Shown here: positions 31,183 to 42,144 of the stretch, piece by piece
How the letters are laid out: every line of letters begins with the position of its first letter
Numbering within the stretch: position 1 is the stretch's first letter
Assembly (NCBI GenBank): GCA_002007465.1
Contig: LNAC01000232.1
Coordinates: forward strand, 2,014,146-2,078,145
DNA length: 64,000 nucleotides
Direction of reading: 5' to 3'
Origin: Ailurus styani
Lineage: Eukaryota > Chordata > Mammalia > Carnivora > Ailuridae
The notes under the pieces: model-generated
Told to the model about the DNA's origin: nothing
Databases searched by the model: none
What the model saw: only the letters and a program-made list of their open reading frames with translations
Position numbers and translations under genes: made by a program

Positions 31183-31903
31183 TAAAATGAATATTAAAAT
31201 GCTCACTATATATACTGTTTCCATTTTTCATTCAAGACTCTCCCTTCTACTGACTGAAAGAGGAAGAAAGAGAATAAAGTACAATATATGTGAATAGTTA
31301 ATACAAGGGAAGGTTCTCTGAAAAGTGAGTGAAATGTTAAAAATTCAGCTGAGTAACTCCAGGTATATTGTTAATATTTTAACGTAGTTCACGACCTCCA
31401 CTTTCAGTCATGATGGAGTAACTGAGAACTGTGAACGACATAACCCTCTTCAGACACTGGATGATAGGGAGTACAGGACAGGTATCCCGAGAGAAAGAAA
31501 ACATAAGATGAGCATGAAGGTCTTGCTGGGCTAAGGAGACACCCTGGAGTTTGGGGAGACAGAGGTGGCTAGAACTTGTGAGGCAGAGTACCAGAGGTGG
31601 TGGTGAGACAAAGAAAAGAGTTTCAGAAATTTGCCTATGTTTCCACTGAATCTGTCACTGATAATAAGGATTGCACATATAAGGTAAAACTCAACCAGAT
31701 CAGACCAAAACAGAGAATCTGTAAGCTCACACAGGACTGAGAGGTGTTTGAATATGATCAACCAGAATGAAAAGTACCTGTGGAATACCTACGGCATTCC
31801 TAAGAGAATCCAGAATGGTCACACCTTAGTAGTGGAACTAAATTAGCCCTAGCATAAAGGCTGCTCTAAACCTACCCAAGCAAAGATTAAAAAGAAGTTT
31901 CAT

Positions 31904-32470
31904 GGATGAATTTGGTCAAAGGAACAAACTTCCACTTATAAAATAAATAAATACTGGTCATGTTATGTACAATCTGTTGACTATAGTTGACACTGCTGTT
32001 TGGCATGTTTGAAAGTTGTTAAGAATGAATCCTAAGGGGTGCCTGGGTGGCTCAGTCAGTTAAGTGGCTGCCTTCGGCTCAGGTCATGATCTCAGGGTCC
32101 TGGGATCAAGCCCCCCATTTGGGCTCCCTGCTCAGCGGGGAGCCTGCTTCTCCCTCTCCCTCTGCCTGCTGCTCTGCCTACTTGTGCTCTCTCTCTCTCT
32201 ATGTCTCTAATAAATAAATTTTTAAAAATCTTTAAAAAAATTAAAAAAAAAAAGAATGAATCCTAAGAGTTCTCATCACAAGGAAAAAAACATTTTTGCC
32301 CTTTCTTTGGTATCTATATGAGATAGATGTTGATTAAACTTACTGTGGCAATCATCTCATAATACACATAAGTCATGTCAGTGTGCTGTACACCTTAAAC
32401 TTATAAGTGGTATATGTCAATCATATCTCAATAAAACTGGGGGAAAAGAGATCACAACAACAACAACAAC
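31904..32470 (+). mobile_element. L1 3' end nested in the HAL1/L1-type element
   Basis: TATGTACAATCTGTTGACTATAG … AAAGTTGTTAAGAATGAATCC … TTCTCATCACAAGGAAAAAAAC … GTCAATCATATCTCAATAAAA. Flanks AAAAGAAGTTTCA / AAAGGAAGTTTCA suggest a target-site duplication. Contains the SINE at 32037-32251. Confidence 0.7.
32037..32251 (+). mobile_element. SINEC nested in L1
   Basis: GGGTGCCTGGGTGGCTCAGTC to AATAAATAAATTTTTAAAAATC-A(n); 16-bp target-site duplication AAGAATGAATCCTAAG at 32021-32036 and 32252-32267. Confidence 0.95.
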
Positions 32471-32670
32471 AAAAAAGGAAGTTTCAAATGGACCATGCTA
32501 TTCCAGAAAGAATTTACCTGCCTTCCTGAACAAAGTCCAGCACCATTTAATAAAGACAACAAAATCGAGCACTCAACTACATAACATTGACAATGCCTAC
32601 TATCCAATAAAAGTTACCAGACATGTAAAATGCTTCTTTTGGTAAGGAAGGAGCATTAGTCAAATGAAAC

Positions 32671-32753
32671 AGACCCAGAAATGAGATACTGGAATTAAAA
32701 GCATTACCATAACCAAAAGAAGACCCAGAAATGAGATACTGGAATTAAAAGCA
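32671..32753 (+). repeat. 33-bp direct repeat, 50-bp period
   Basis: A 33-bp string beginning AGACCCAGAAATGAGATACT is present at 32671-32703 and identically at 32721-32753, within the HAL1/L1-type sequence. Confidence 0.95.
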
Positions 32754-32777
32754 AGGACCTTTAAAGAGCTATTATAG

Positions 32778-33171
32778 GGGAGCCTGGGTAGCTCAGTGGG
32801 TTAAGAGTCTGACTCTTGATTTTGGCTCAGGTCATGATCTCACAGTCATGATACTGAGCCACGTGTTGGGCTACATGCTGAGCCTGGAGCCTGCTTAAAA
32901 TTCTCTCTCTCTCTGGAGTGCCTGGATGGCTCAGTGGGTGGGGCATCCCACTCTTGATTTCAGCTCAGGTCATGTCAGGTCCTGAGATTAAGTCCCCCAC
33001 CCATCAGGCTTAGTGCTCAGCCAGAGTCTGCTAGTTCCTCTCCTTCCCCTCTGCCCCTCCCCTTGCTCCCTTGTGTACTTGTGCAGACACACACTCTCTG
33101 TAAAATAAATAAAATCTTAAAAAAAAAAAAAAAGATTCTCTTCATCTCCCTCTGCCCCTCCTCTAAAATAA
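32778..33171 (+). mobile_element. Older SINEC with nested SINEC (32913-33134)
   Basis: Outer element: GGGAGCCTGGGTAGCTCAGT … TGCTTAAAATTCTCTCTC, resuming GATTCTCTTCATCTCCCTC … CTCTAAAATAAA. Target-site duplication AAAGAGCTATTATA at 32763-32776 and 33172-33185. Inner element: GAGTGCCTGGATGGCTCAGT to AAATAAATAAAATCTT-A(14). Confidence 0.85.
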
Positions 33172-33483
33172 AAAGAGCTATTATAAATGTGTTCAAGTAT
33201 TTAAAAACATCCATGAACGTAATAAGGAACAAATGGGAAGATGTAAAGCACAAAATAATAAAATTGCTGAGAATTAGTGTTCGAGAATATCAAAAGCAGC
33301 CAGAGGGGAAAGATTATATAGAGAAGAAAAAAAGAGAAGAATTCACCTTTCTTGTCAGAAACTATATAAACCAGAAAACAACGAAATACTATCTGTGCCC
33401 CCAAATTTACTGTTAAGCTAGAATTCTACATCCAGGAAACATATCCTTCAGAAATGAGGGTGAAACACAGATCTTTTCTTTTC

Positions 33484-33725
33484 TTTTTTTTTTTTAAGAT
33501 TTTATTTATTGGGCGCCTGGGTGGCTCAGTGGGTTAAAGCCGCTGCCTTCGGCTCAGGTCATGATCCCAGGGTCCTGGGATCGAGGCCCGCATCGGGCTC
33601 TCTGCTCAGCGGGGAGCCTGCTTCCTCCTCTCTCCTCTCTCTCTGCCTGCCTCTCTGCCTACTTGTAATCTCTCTCTCTGTGTCAAATGAATAAATAAAT
33701 AAAAAAATCTTAAAAAATAAAAATA
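33484..33725 (+). mobile_element. Young SINEC (33510-33725) next to a 26-bp SINE tail fragment
   Basis: GGGCGCCTGGGTGGCTCAGTG to AAATGAATAAATAAATAAA. It is preceded by TTTTTTTTTAAGATTTTATTTATT (33484-33509), resembling the inverted tail of another SINE. AATAAATAAATAAA runs on into the duplicated segment to the right. Confidence 0.88.
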
Positions 33726-33854
33726 AATAAATAAATAAAACGGAGGAAGGAACAGTGCACAACTTATTTTATAGAGCAACATNAAAAAATATAAATAAAT
33801 AAATAAATAAAACGGAGGAAGGAACAGTGCACAACTTATTTTATAGAGCAACAT
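33722..33854. repeat. 72-bp tandem duplication flanking an N
   Basis: AATAAATAAATAAATAAAACGG … AGAGCAACAT occurs twice (CGG at 33741 and 33813, ends at 33782 and 33854), identical over the unique part, with an undetermined base at 33783 between copies. Likely an unresolved assembly join. Confidence 0.95.
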
Positions 33855-34945
33855 TATTCGAATATCAAAACCAAAGACACTGCAAGGAAACTATGGAACT
33901 GACATCCCTCATAAACACTGATAAAAAAATAATCAACAAAATATCAACAATTCAAATTCTGTAATGTATAAAATAAATACTGTACCATGGTCAAGAGGAG
34001 TTTATCCCAGGAATATAAGGTTAAGTTAGTATTACAATTAATCACCATAACTCTGTATCAGAATAAGGAAAAAATCCAGGGGCACCTGACTGGCTCAGGG
34101 AGTAGAGCATGCAACTCTCAATCTTGGATTGTAAATTCAAGCCCCACACTGTGTATAGAGATTACTTAAAAAAAATACTTAAAAAGGAGAGAGAAAATCC
34201 ATTAATCATCTCAATCTATGCAGAAAATGTACTGACAAAATTCAACATCCATTCATGATAAAAAAAATTCTCAGCAAACTCAGAATGGAAGGAAATTTCC
34301 TCAACTTAATATAGGGAATCTATGAAAACTGAGACCTAACACATTACTTGATGATGAAAGACAAAATGTTTCTATTGAAAATCTGAAAGAGAGGTCTATG
34401 CTACCATTCCAATATTTTACTGGAGGTCCTAGCCAGTGCAATAAGGAAAGAAAAAGAAATCAAAGACATACAGATCTGAAAGAAGTAAAACTAAAATTAT
34501 CGGTATACAACATGCTTATGAGCACAGAAAACTCTAAGGACTGTAAAAAAAGAATTAATAAATGAGTTTATCAAAGCTTCAGGAAAAAAAGGTCAATATA
34601 AAACTCTTCTATGTCTATACACTAGCAAAAAAAATTGGAAATGAAAAATACCATTTATATAACATAAAAAATGAAATAAGGGGAAAGACTGAACAAAATA
34701 GGTGCAAAGAGTATGTTAAAAAACTACAAAACACTGATGAGAAAATTTAAAAGATCTAAATAAATGGACATATAAGTTCGTAGATTTGAAAAAAATATTA
34801 TTAAAGTGTCGATTCTCCCCCAAGTTCATCTAGAATTAATGCAATTTCAATCAAAATCTAAGCAGACTTTTTTTGTAGAAATGGACAAGCTAATTTCACT
34901 CTTTATAAGGAAATGCAAAGGACCCTAGAATATTCAAAACACTTT
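33855..34945 (+). mobile_element. Degraded L1 ORF2 segment (reverse-transcriptase region)
   Basis: L1 ORF2-like DNA: ATGGTCAAGAGGAGTTTATC, AATCATCTCAATCTATGCAG, TTTACTGGAGGTCCTAGCC, CTTCTATGTCTATACACTAGC and GGACCCTAGAATATTCAAAAC. Frames are broken by stops and indels, so only short pieces translate. An older SINE lies inside (34079-34186). The homology breaks off where the RPS29-U6 pseudogene begins. Confidence 0.85.
34079..34186 (+). mobile_element. Older SINEC (GTAATCTCT type) nested in L1
   Basis: GGGGCACCTGACTGGCTCAG … TGGATTGTAAATTCAAGCCCC … GTGTATAGAGATTACTTAAAAAAAATAC. Confidence 0.8.
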
Positions 34946-34954
34946 TTTTCTAGT

Positions 34955-35057
34955 AAAAATATGGAATAATTCACAAATTTGCATGTCATCCTTGCACAGG
35001 GGCCATGCTAATCTTCTCTATATCATTCCAGTTTTAGCATATGTGCTGCCCTGAGTG
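34955..35057 (-). pseudogene. U6 snRNA pseudogene (downstream half of a composite retropseudogene)
   Basis: On the minus strand: GGCAGCACATATGCTAAAAC, then ATAGAGAAGATTAGCATGGC, CCCTGTGCAAGGATGACATG, CAAATTTGTGAATTATTCC and ATATTTTT. This follows U6 snRNA from about nucleotide 8 to its 3' end with scattered substitutions; the 5' CGCTTCGG segment is altered where it meets RPS29 sequence. It lacks U6 promoter elements, so it is a retrocopy. It is followed by a short A-run (CTAGAAAAAAAG). Confidence 0.93.
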
Positions 35058-35285
35058 GATGACCCATTCAAGGAAGTTCACTTAACCCAGTTTAATGAAG
35101 CCTATATCCTTTGAGCACTGGCGGAACTACTGGCAGCACATATTGAGGCCAGAGGCTGTATTTCCAGCTCAGACTGTGTCAGTATGAACAGACACAGCAA
35201 GAACCCTGGTCAAATTTCCTCAGATGGCTCCAGCAGAGCTGCTGGTGACCCATCTTGCTCTCTTGGATGCAACAAGACAAAAGGT
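35058..35285 (-). pseudogene. RPS29 processed pseudogene (upstream half of a composite retropseudogene)
   Basis: Minus-strand sequence matches ribosomal protein S29 mRNA from a TOP-like 5' end (CTTTTGTCTTGTTGC, about 35285) through ATGGGTCACCAGCAGCTC (ATG at 35253) to the start of the 3'UTR. It is intronless and disabled: a small deletion after CAGGGTTCT, an in-frame TGA where Arg is expected in SNRHGL, and later frameshifts. The 3'UTR stops after about 25 nt and U6 sequence follows directly in the same orientation, with no RPS29 poly(A) tail between. L1 ORF2 sequence lies on both sides. Confidence 0.92.
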
Positions 35286-35299
35286 GATAGTAAGTATGC

Positions 35300-35455
35300 A
35301 GTATAATGACAGCACTGCATAACCATATAATGGGTAAAACTAAAAACACAATTCCAAGTGTGACAAGAATATGGAGTAGCTAAAACTCATATTCATTGTC
35401 AGTTGGAATGAGAAATGGTAAAACTTCTTAAAACAGTCTGGTAGTTTTTCTTTTT
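35300..35455 (+). mobile_element. L1 ORF2 3' segment
   Basis: ATTCCAAGTGTGACAAGAATATGG … TGTCAGTTGGAATGAGAAATGG … AACAGTCTGGTAGTTTTTC resembles the L1 segment AGTGTTGGCAAGGATGTGG … GGAAAACAGTTTGG. It is the same orientation as 33855-34945, with an intervening L1 part missing. Confidence 0.6.
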
Positions 35456-35520
35456 TTCTAAGATCTTTAGTGAGACATAATTTATATACCATAAAATTCA
35501 TTCATTTAGAGTGTACAATA

Positions 35521-35715
35521 GGGGTGCCTGGGTGGCTCATGTCGTTAAGCATCTGCCTTTAGCTCAGGTCATGATCCCAGGGTCCTGGGATCGAGCCTTG
35601 CATCGGGCTTCCTGCTCTGTGGGAAGCCTGCTTCTCCCTCTCCCACTCCTCCTGCTTGTGCTCCCTCCCTTGCTGTGTCTGTCAAATAAATTAAAAAATC
35701 TTTAAAAAAAAACAA
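35521..35715 (+). mobile_element. SINEC nested in L1
   Basis: GGGGTGCCTGGGTGGCTCATG to GTCAAATAAATTAAAAAATC-A(n); target-site duplication AGTGTACAATA at 35510-35520 and 35716-35726. Confidence 0.93.
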
Positions 35716-36154
35716 AGTGTACAATATATTCACATTTGTGGAACTATCCCTATGATCTAAATTTAGGACATTTTCATCAACCCCTCAAAAAACCTCATAC
35801 CCATTAGCAATCACTCTCCATCCTGTTTCCCAACCCTAGCCCTGGGTAGCCATTAATCTATCTGTCTTTATAGATGTATCTATTCTGGACATTTCGAATA
35901 AATAGAATCTCCTGGATTTTTGTGAATGGCTTCTTTCACTTAGCATATGTTTTCAAGAGTCATCCCTATTGCAGCAGGTATCAGTACTTCATTCCTTTTT
36001 TGTGGCTGAGTAATATTCCATTATAGGGATGTATCATATTTTTTTATCTATTCAGTTGCTGATAGACATTGAGGTTGCTTCTAGTTTTGGGTTATTATGA
36101 ATAATGCTACTATAAACATCTGTGTATCAGTCTTTGGGTGGACATATTTTCTTT

Positions 36155-36360
36155 TCTTTTTTTTTTAGATTTTTTTAAAGATTTTATTTATTTGAGAGAG
36201 AGAGAGACACAGAGAGAGAGAGCATGAGCAGGGAGGAAGGAGCAAAAACAGACTCCCCTGCTGAGCAGGGAGCCTGACTCGAGGGCTCAATCCCAGGACT
36301 CTGGGATCATGACCTGAGCTGAAGGCAGATGCTTAACTGACTGAGTCACCCAGGCACCCC
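36155..36360 (-). mobile_element. SINEC nested in L1
   Basis: Poly-T, AAAGATTTTATTTATTTGAGAG … GAGTCACCCAGGCACCCC; diverged target-site duplication GGTGGACATATTTTC / GGTGGACTTACTTTC. Confidence 0.9.
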
Positions 36361-36539
36361 AGGTGGACTTACTTTCATTTCTCTTGAGTAAACATTTAAG
36401 AGTGTCACAACATAGATGCATCTCAGACAGAAAAAGAGCATATATTATATATATTTATGCAAAATTTCATAGAAGACAAATCTAATCTATAGTGACAGAA
36501 ATCACACAGGTGCTTGTCTAGGGCCCAGACTCAGGGTTA

Positions 36540-36665
36540 AGACTGACTTTAAAGGAGAACTTTTTTAGATGATGGAAATGTTCTATGTTGTGGTGGTGAT
36601 GGACATACGTATTTACATAAATATGTCTTACTATATGTCAATTATACCTCAATAAAGTTTTTAAA
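36540..36665 (+). mobile_element. L1 3' end fragment
   Basis: GATGATGGAAATGTTCTATGTTG … GTCAATTATACCTCAATAAAG is the forward L1M 3' terminus. Confidence 0.7.
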
Positions 36666-39600
36666 AATTCAGTAAATAATGCCTAGTTTTTAAAAAAAGA
36701 TGTATGGCTATGGAATAAGCTTATGTCTTTTTTTGGTCTTACTATTCCATTTTTGGTTGGGGCCAAGAATGATTCAGATTGATATATCAGAAAAGTAACT
36801 CTAAGTTAGGAGTTCTCAGTATTTTGACAATGCCAAGGATTCCCCTCACTGTGTTCCTCCCTTCTACTCCTCCATTCCTAGAAATCCTCTCTGACAAATT
36901 AAATGGACTGTGTGTACCAATCAACAGTGTTTAGAATAATTTTCAGCTGGGCACTAGCCACCTGAGGTTTTTATAAGTGGCTGTACTTACCTGAACCTTT
37001 TGACACACTCAAATCATTTGCCAAGATGGAGACTTACAAGGTCCTGCTTTTACCAATCTAATGACGGTCCTGATTTTGCTTTTTTAATGAAAATGAGGCA
37101 AAGATATGAGATGACCATGACTCTGCTTGTGGAAACCACTCCAAATAAAACTCACTGGCCAACCATTTATGGATTTCTGAGGCAATATTTCTCTAGGTTA
37201 TGGGGAGAACAGGGAGGTTTTACCTTAGGTTTATAAAGGGTCAGGTGGGGCTGCTGTAAGCATGTCACATACATGCCCTGAGGTCTACAGGAGAACACAC
37301 AGGCAAAGGTCTAAGCAAGAAAGCAGTGATGCTGATTCTTATACTGTGAAGTCTTCAAGGGCAGGCATGAATTTTACATTTTTATAGCCCCTGGCTTGGA
37401 AACAGCAGATACTTCTGTACTTTTGCACTGAAAAAGATCTCAGAAACTAAGACATATATTCCTTGTCTTGCTGCACTAACCAAAAACACTCAGAAATAGA
37501 GAATTCTTAGACCAAGGGAGGTTCTGAGAGCTTCCTTAAGAGGTAAGAATTGGTTCTTTTTCAAAACACTTTAGCCCAAAGTGGCTGAAACGATGAAAAC
37601 AAGCCAATAGCCCAGGAACTAGAACAAATAACAACCTGGTAACAAAATCAGACTCTACTGAGTGAGTACCCCTCCCTCTAGTGATGTGCTTACAGTGACT
37701 TTCTATCAAAGATAACCTGAATCTCTCTCCAAGGCACCGTCATCCAATATAATTGTTTGGAACCTAGGACCCAAAAGGTGGACACAAATCTCTTAGGCTT
37801 TAAAAAAAAAAAAAAAGAAAGAAAAAAAGATGATGCCTTTTAAAAGGTAACTGTTTCCTCTAAACAGCCATCCTGCATATAATATGCAGACACTCCCCCC
37901 CCCCTTATTTTCTCTCTCTATTTTCATCTCGTATACTTCAGGACTAAATCAATTTCAGAACCAATGTAAGTTGGCCAATTCTCCTAGTCCATCCATGTCT
38001 TTCAAGCCTGCTACTAAAGGGCTTTCCACTGCCCTGAGATTTATTGATCTGACAGACTGGCTCTGCCCTTCAGCAAGGTGGATCAGATAATGAACCTCAC
38101 AGTGGGTGATTAGTGAGAGGCCATCAGCTGGTTAAAGGAGTGGTGACAGTGACTTTCTTTAATTTCCCTGGGCAGTTGCCCCACCTCTCTGACTTTATTT
38201 GGCTGAAGCCCTAGGCAGCCCTTGTGAAGCTTTTCTTTGCACTAATTACAGATCCAATGTGCCCAGGCCCTTACCCTCTACAAAGCATGCAATCACACTA
38301 AGAGGCAGCCAAGGTAATGGGGGTGGGGGAATCATGACACAAATATCACATCAGGCCTTCTCCTTCTCTGTGGCTTATTGTACGTAGGACACTCCTCCCA
38401 GTTCAAACCAAGAGGCAGGTGTCTCTGTCTTCCCCACATGAGATTTCTTTCTTTGGAAACATATCACATCTCAGGGAGGGAGAGAGAAAACACTGTCTCT
38501 ATTCCTAACTCACCAGCAATGTGACATGGGGTCTCTGCCTCTCTGAAAGGCCTCACTTATCTATCCCTCCCTAAAAGACAGAATTCTTTAACAGAAATTC
38601 CAGTTGGGGGCTACCCATAGTTTCCCTCTAGCTGAGTGGGTCATTTTTAAGATTGCAACTCCCTTTGCACAGTGTCACTGTGAAAGGTCAAAGTGCTGTC
38701 ATGGTACCTAGCAAAAACATTTCTAGTTAGCACAGTCTATAATAGATAAAAGTTTGCATGGCAACAGTTTTGGCCTCTGATGTTAGCAGAGTGGCAAACC
38801 ATGCTCTTTCTAGCACACCGTATAGAGTTCTGAGCTACCTCCTGAGGAAGAGGTTGCAGTGGAAATATAACAAAAGTTCCCAAAGCTCTATTTGGAAGGA
38901 GGGAGGTGGCTAAAAAACAAACTGAAGAGGGAAGTCCTACTTGTACACTCTCATCTAATAACTGGAATAAAGGATCCTTCTCAGATTAAACCAAGAAAGC
39001 AAGGGCTGCTATCTCCCATAACCTCTGGAAAAGCTGACAACTACCGGAATTCCTATCACCTGCAACACTGTTCCTCTGTGCACTGCTAATGAAGAAGCTT
39101 CACTGGCAATGAAGCCTGACTGAGGAAGACCAGAAGTTCATGAAATGCACATTTCAAAATTCGTATTTAGTTAGAGAAAATGCTGTCAGTGGCCGAGATG
39201 AATATTAAGCTGAGCTCTTCACCAGTGACCTCTGCATTCATCTAGCTTGGCTGCGGGATATTGATTTTAAGAGTCTTTGTTTTGTTGCTGTTGTTTTAGC
39301 AAAATGAAACTACTACTTTAAAAACAATTAAAATTCAGTGTGCCACCTTTTGGAGTTTGAGCCACATAAATATATTATCTATTAAAATAAAATGTCTCTC
39401 TCTCTCTTTTTTTAACTCACCATGTTCCTTTGGTGTGTGGAAAACCTTTACTTCTCATAGTGACTTTGCAGACATGCTTGATGGAATAAAGAGACTCTCT
39501 CCTCATTTATGAAATTATCATAATGTGCCAGGAGCCTCTACGTAGGCATTTCTGCCTAACTGGCAGGCAAACTCCCCAAGCCCCCCGTTCAGTACTTACT

Positions 39601-39769
39601 TTCCTCAGCTGAATGGTCTCTTCCCAAACGAGGATCTGTCCCCACGCCCAGGAGTGAGCCCTGTTATCTGTTCCATCCCTGCTTTTCCTTCTACCTTCCT
39701 CTCCCTGGCCTCCCTCCTCTTCAGAAGACCGGGCAAGCTCACACATGCCTCAGCCTGATGAAGTGGAAG
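36666..39769. other. ARMH3 intron, no gene recognised
   Basis: No clear repeat or exon. An A-rich stretch at 37801-37832 is low complexity. Confidence 0.55.
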
Positions 39770-39970
39770 AAGCTCAGACTTCAGTGTCAGACAGACCTAT
39801 GATCACGTTATGCCTTTGCACTAGCAGCTGTGGGACCACGGGCAAATGACTTAGTCTCTTTAGCATCCTCATCTATAAAATGACAACTGCACCTACCCCA
39901 AACAGTTGACACTTAAGTAAAAAACCTATGTAAAAGTGCCTAGCTCAGTAACTACTAGCTGTTTCTTTCC
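39770..39970 (+). repeat. MIR
   Basis: AAGCTCAGACTTCAGTGTCAGACAGACC, GGCAAATGACTTAGTCTCTTTAG, CATCTATAAAATGACAACTGCACC and AAGTGCCTAGCTCAG follow forward MIR order. Confidence 0.7.
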
Positions 39971-40687
39971 TTTTACTTATGTCCTCTTAAAATCCAAGAT
40001 ATCATCTCCCCTTTCTCTGGCAGTATAGCCCACCTTCTGGTCCAAGTAAAACTGTGGCCATCCTAGCAGCACATCATCAGCTCACGCTCTTGTGTGGACC
40101 TTCTCAAGATGCCCTATATCACATAAAGCTGATTTCTGAGGTTAAACTGCTTGTAAGAAAATCCCTCTGTCTCTGACTCTGTCTTTCCTGCCTTAGTGAG
40201 TCCAGTTAATGAACAACTCATACCAAAGTTTTTTCTGCCAAACAGGTCACCTGAAAGCTGGAGTCTAAGTGATGGGAACAAGGAAAGTAGGGTCACACAG
40301 CCAATGCTGTGTCCCATGCTTGCACTCAGTAGGGAGTTCGCACAGTAACCGTCACTCAGGGTTACAGAGAGGCAGTACAAAACTACAGGGTGTTGTAGAA
40401 AAATACAATGCTAAGTACAAGAAACTGAGTCATGGCTATCATAGGAATCCTAAATCTCAGAACTCCAGCACGTGCTTTTTGCACAGTGGTTAAGGCCCTG
40501 CTCTAAGACGAGAAAACATCACAGGGGCTCTCAGAGTGGGCTACTCAGAGATCTCAATTGCCTCAGGGAGAGCCTTCCATCAGTGGCTCTCAGGGGGAAA
40601 GTAGGTACACTCATCCCTGCTCAGAAAGCCCTGCCTCATTGCTTTACACCCCCCTTCTCCCAGTCATCCTCAACAACCAGTGATGTG
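39971..40687. other. ARMH3 intron, no gene recognised
   Basis: Unique-looking DNA; no exon found. Confidence 0.5.
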
Positions 40688-40890
40688 GGGCGCCTGGGTG
40701 GCTCAGTGGGTTAAAGCCTCTGCCTTCGGCTCAGGTCATGATCTCAGGGTCCTGGGATCAAGCCCCACATCGGGATCTCTGCTCAGCAGGGAGCCTGCTT
40801 CCTCTTCTCTCTCTGTCTGCCTCTCTGCCTACTTGTGATCTCTCTCTCTCTGTCAAATAAATAAATAAAATCTTAAAAAAAAAAAAAAAA
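40688..40890 (+). mobile_element. SINEC, young subfamily
   Basis: GGGCGCCTGGGTGGCTCAGTG to AAATAAATAAATAAAATCTT-A(n); 13-bp target-site duplication AACCAGTGATGTG at 40675-40687 and 40891-40903. Confidence 0.95.
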
Positions 40891-41739
40891 AACCAGTGAT
40901 GTGATGGAGCTGGTTCATACATGCTTGGCCTGTGAGAGCTGACAGTTAAATTTTCAAGCATTGTGAGAGCCACTTGGCTTCACATTGGTAGCCACAGTGG
41001 GAGCATTCACACCCAGCACTACAAATCAGCCCCCTTCCCAACACCCACCTCTGTCAGCAGTTGTTAAACATATACTAGCACACCAAGGCCCCCAACTCTA
41101 AAGCTGAAATATCAGGCTTCATTTTCTCATAAGACCTGAAGCTCTTAGGATTAACTCCCCCAAGATCTTTCTGTGCTTCCTCCTAGATGTTCTCAAGTAA
41201 TTGGTGCCACCCAGGGCCCCTAACAATGTTTGCCCCACGGACTAGGGCTTTTCCTCTTATTACTATCTCACTCCTCTGTAGGAAAATAAAGCTAGGTCTC
41301 ATTAGGATTTCTAAATGCCTAGCATTTATTTGTAGTGGCTCTTATCTTAGGATCTGGAGAAAACCGAAAGGTTTGGAAAGATTACTAATAGAGTAGCTTC
41401 CAATGTAACCTTCACTCATTCAGATATGAAGCACTGTTTCCCTAATTTACCTTAATCTACTCCTACAAATAAGTTAGATTCTTTGCTTTGTCATAATACT
41501 TTTGAGGGTACCTCTTGTAGTATAAAACATTATACATGCCTCCTCCGAATCCAAAATCCAAAGCCCTAGTGAGAGTCCAAACTTAGAGATAATTGGGTGG
41601 TGGGAGGGGTTACTATGTCCTGTCCTATGGTTCTGTGACATACAGGGATGCCAGCAGACCACCCTGTGATCCTCCTGGAAAATTCCTAAGTCTCTATGTA
41701 GAGAAATTTTTAGCAGGCTCCTGGGCCACTTGCCTGAAA

Positions 41740-41985
41740 GGTACATCAGCTTCAAAAAAGGTTTGCCCACTCCTAGAAAAGCATGTAGAATGGTGGCTGC
41801 CGGGGTGAGGAGGAAGGGGGAAAGGTAAATTGTTCAACGACACGGCTTTAGTTTTGCAAGATGAAAAAGTTCTAGAGATCAATTGCACAACAAGCACACG
41901 TCAACACTACTGTACTGTACACTTAAAAATGAATGGTTACGGTGGTAATTTTTGCTATATGTTGTTTACCAACATTTTTTTAAAA
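41740..41985 (+). mobile_element. L1 3' region fragment
   Basis: TAGAATGGTGGCTGCCGGGG … GATGAAAAAGTTCTAGAGATC … ACTGTACACTTAAAAATGAATGG … GGTGGTAATTTTTGC is typical L1MB/MC 3' sequence. Confidence 0.75.
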
Positions 41986-42144
41986 AGCTCGGTTTGCCCA
42001 TTAGGTCTCATCACATGCCTAGCACTGAGGCTAGTTCATACTAGGCCTTTGATGGACACTTACAAATTCAATCAAAGACAGTACAATTAGAACAGAGATG
42101 AGAGTCAGTACATTAGGGATTATGGAAGTTGTGACGACAATTTA

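Larger units (their letters stand above)
31390..33480 (+). mobile_element. HAL1/old L1-type element, multiply interrupted
   Basis: Segments 31390-31903 and 32471-33480 share the order of an old HAL1/L1 element: AATGAAACAGACCCAGAAATGA, AAAGAGCTATTATAAATGTG, AAGCAGCCAGAGGGGAAAGA, AACTATATAAACCAGAAAAC and CTAGAATTCTACATCCAGG. Interrupted by an L1 3' end (31904-32470) and a SINE block (32778-33171). Frames are broken; no intact protein. HAL1 versus L1 is not settled. Confidence 0.6.
35456..36410 (-). mobile_element. Old L1 (L1M-type) 3' region with two nested SINEs
   Basis: TTTATATACCATAAAATTCATTC, TCTATTCTGGACATTTCGAATA, GGCTTCTTTCACTTAGCATATG, GGCTGAGTAATATTCCATTATA and TATGAATAATGCTACTATAAAC are landmark reverse L1M 3' sequence. 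Split by SINEs at 35521-35715 and 36155-36360. Confidence 0.88.

Noticed and set aside
34562..34750. ORF in L1 sequence
   Set aside because: A short surviving frame of a decayed L1 ORF2, not a functional gene.
34955..35057. Functional U6 snRNA gene
   Set aside because: Has substitutions, a defective 5' end joined to RPS29 sequence, and no upstream proximal element or TATA box.
40688..40890. tRNA-like A and B boxes in SINEs (this and the other copies)
   Set aside because: They belong to tRNA-Lys-derived SINE heads; no complete tRNA cloverleaf or independent tRNA gene is present.
41593..41808. 71-codon plus-strand ORF
   Set aside because: Runs into L1 3' sequence; no family resemblance.
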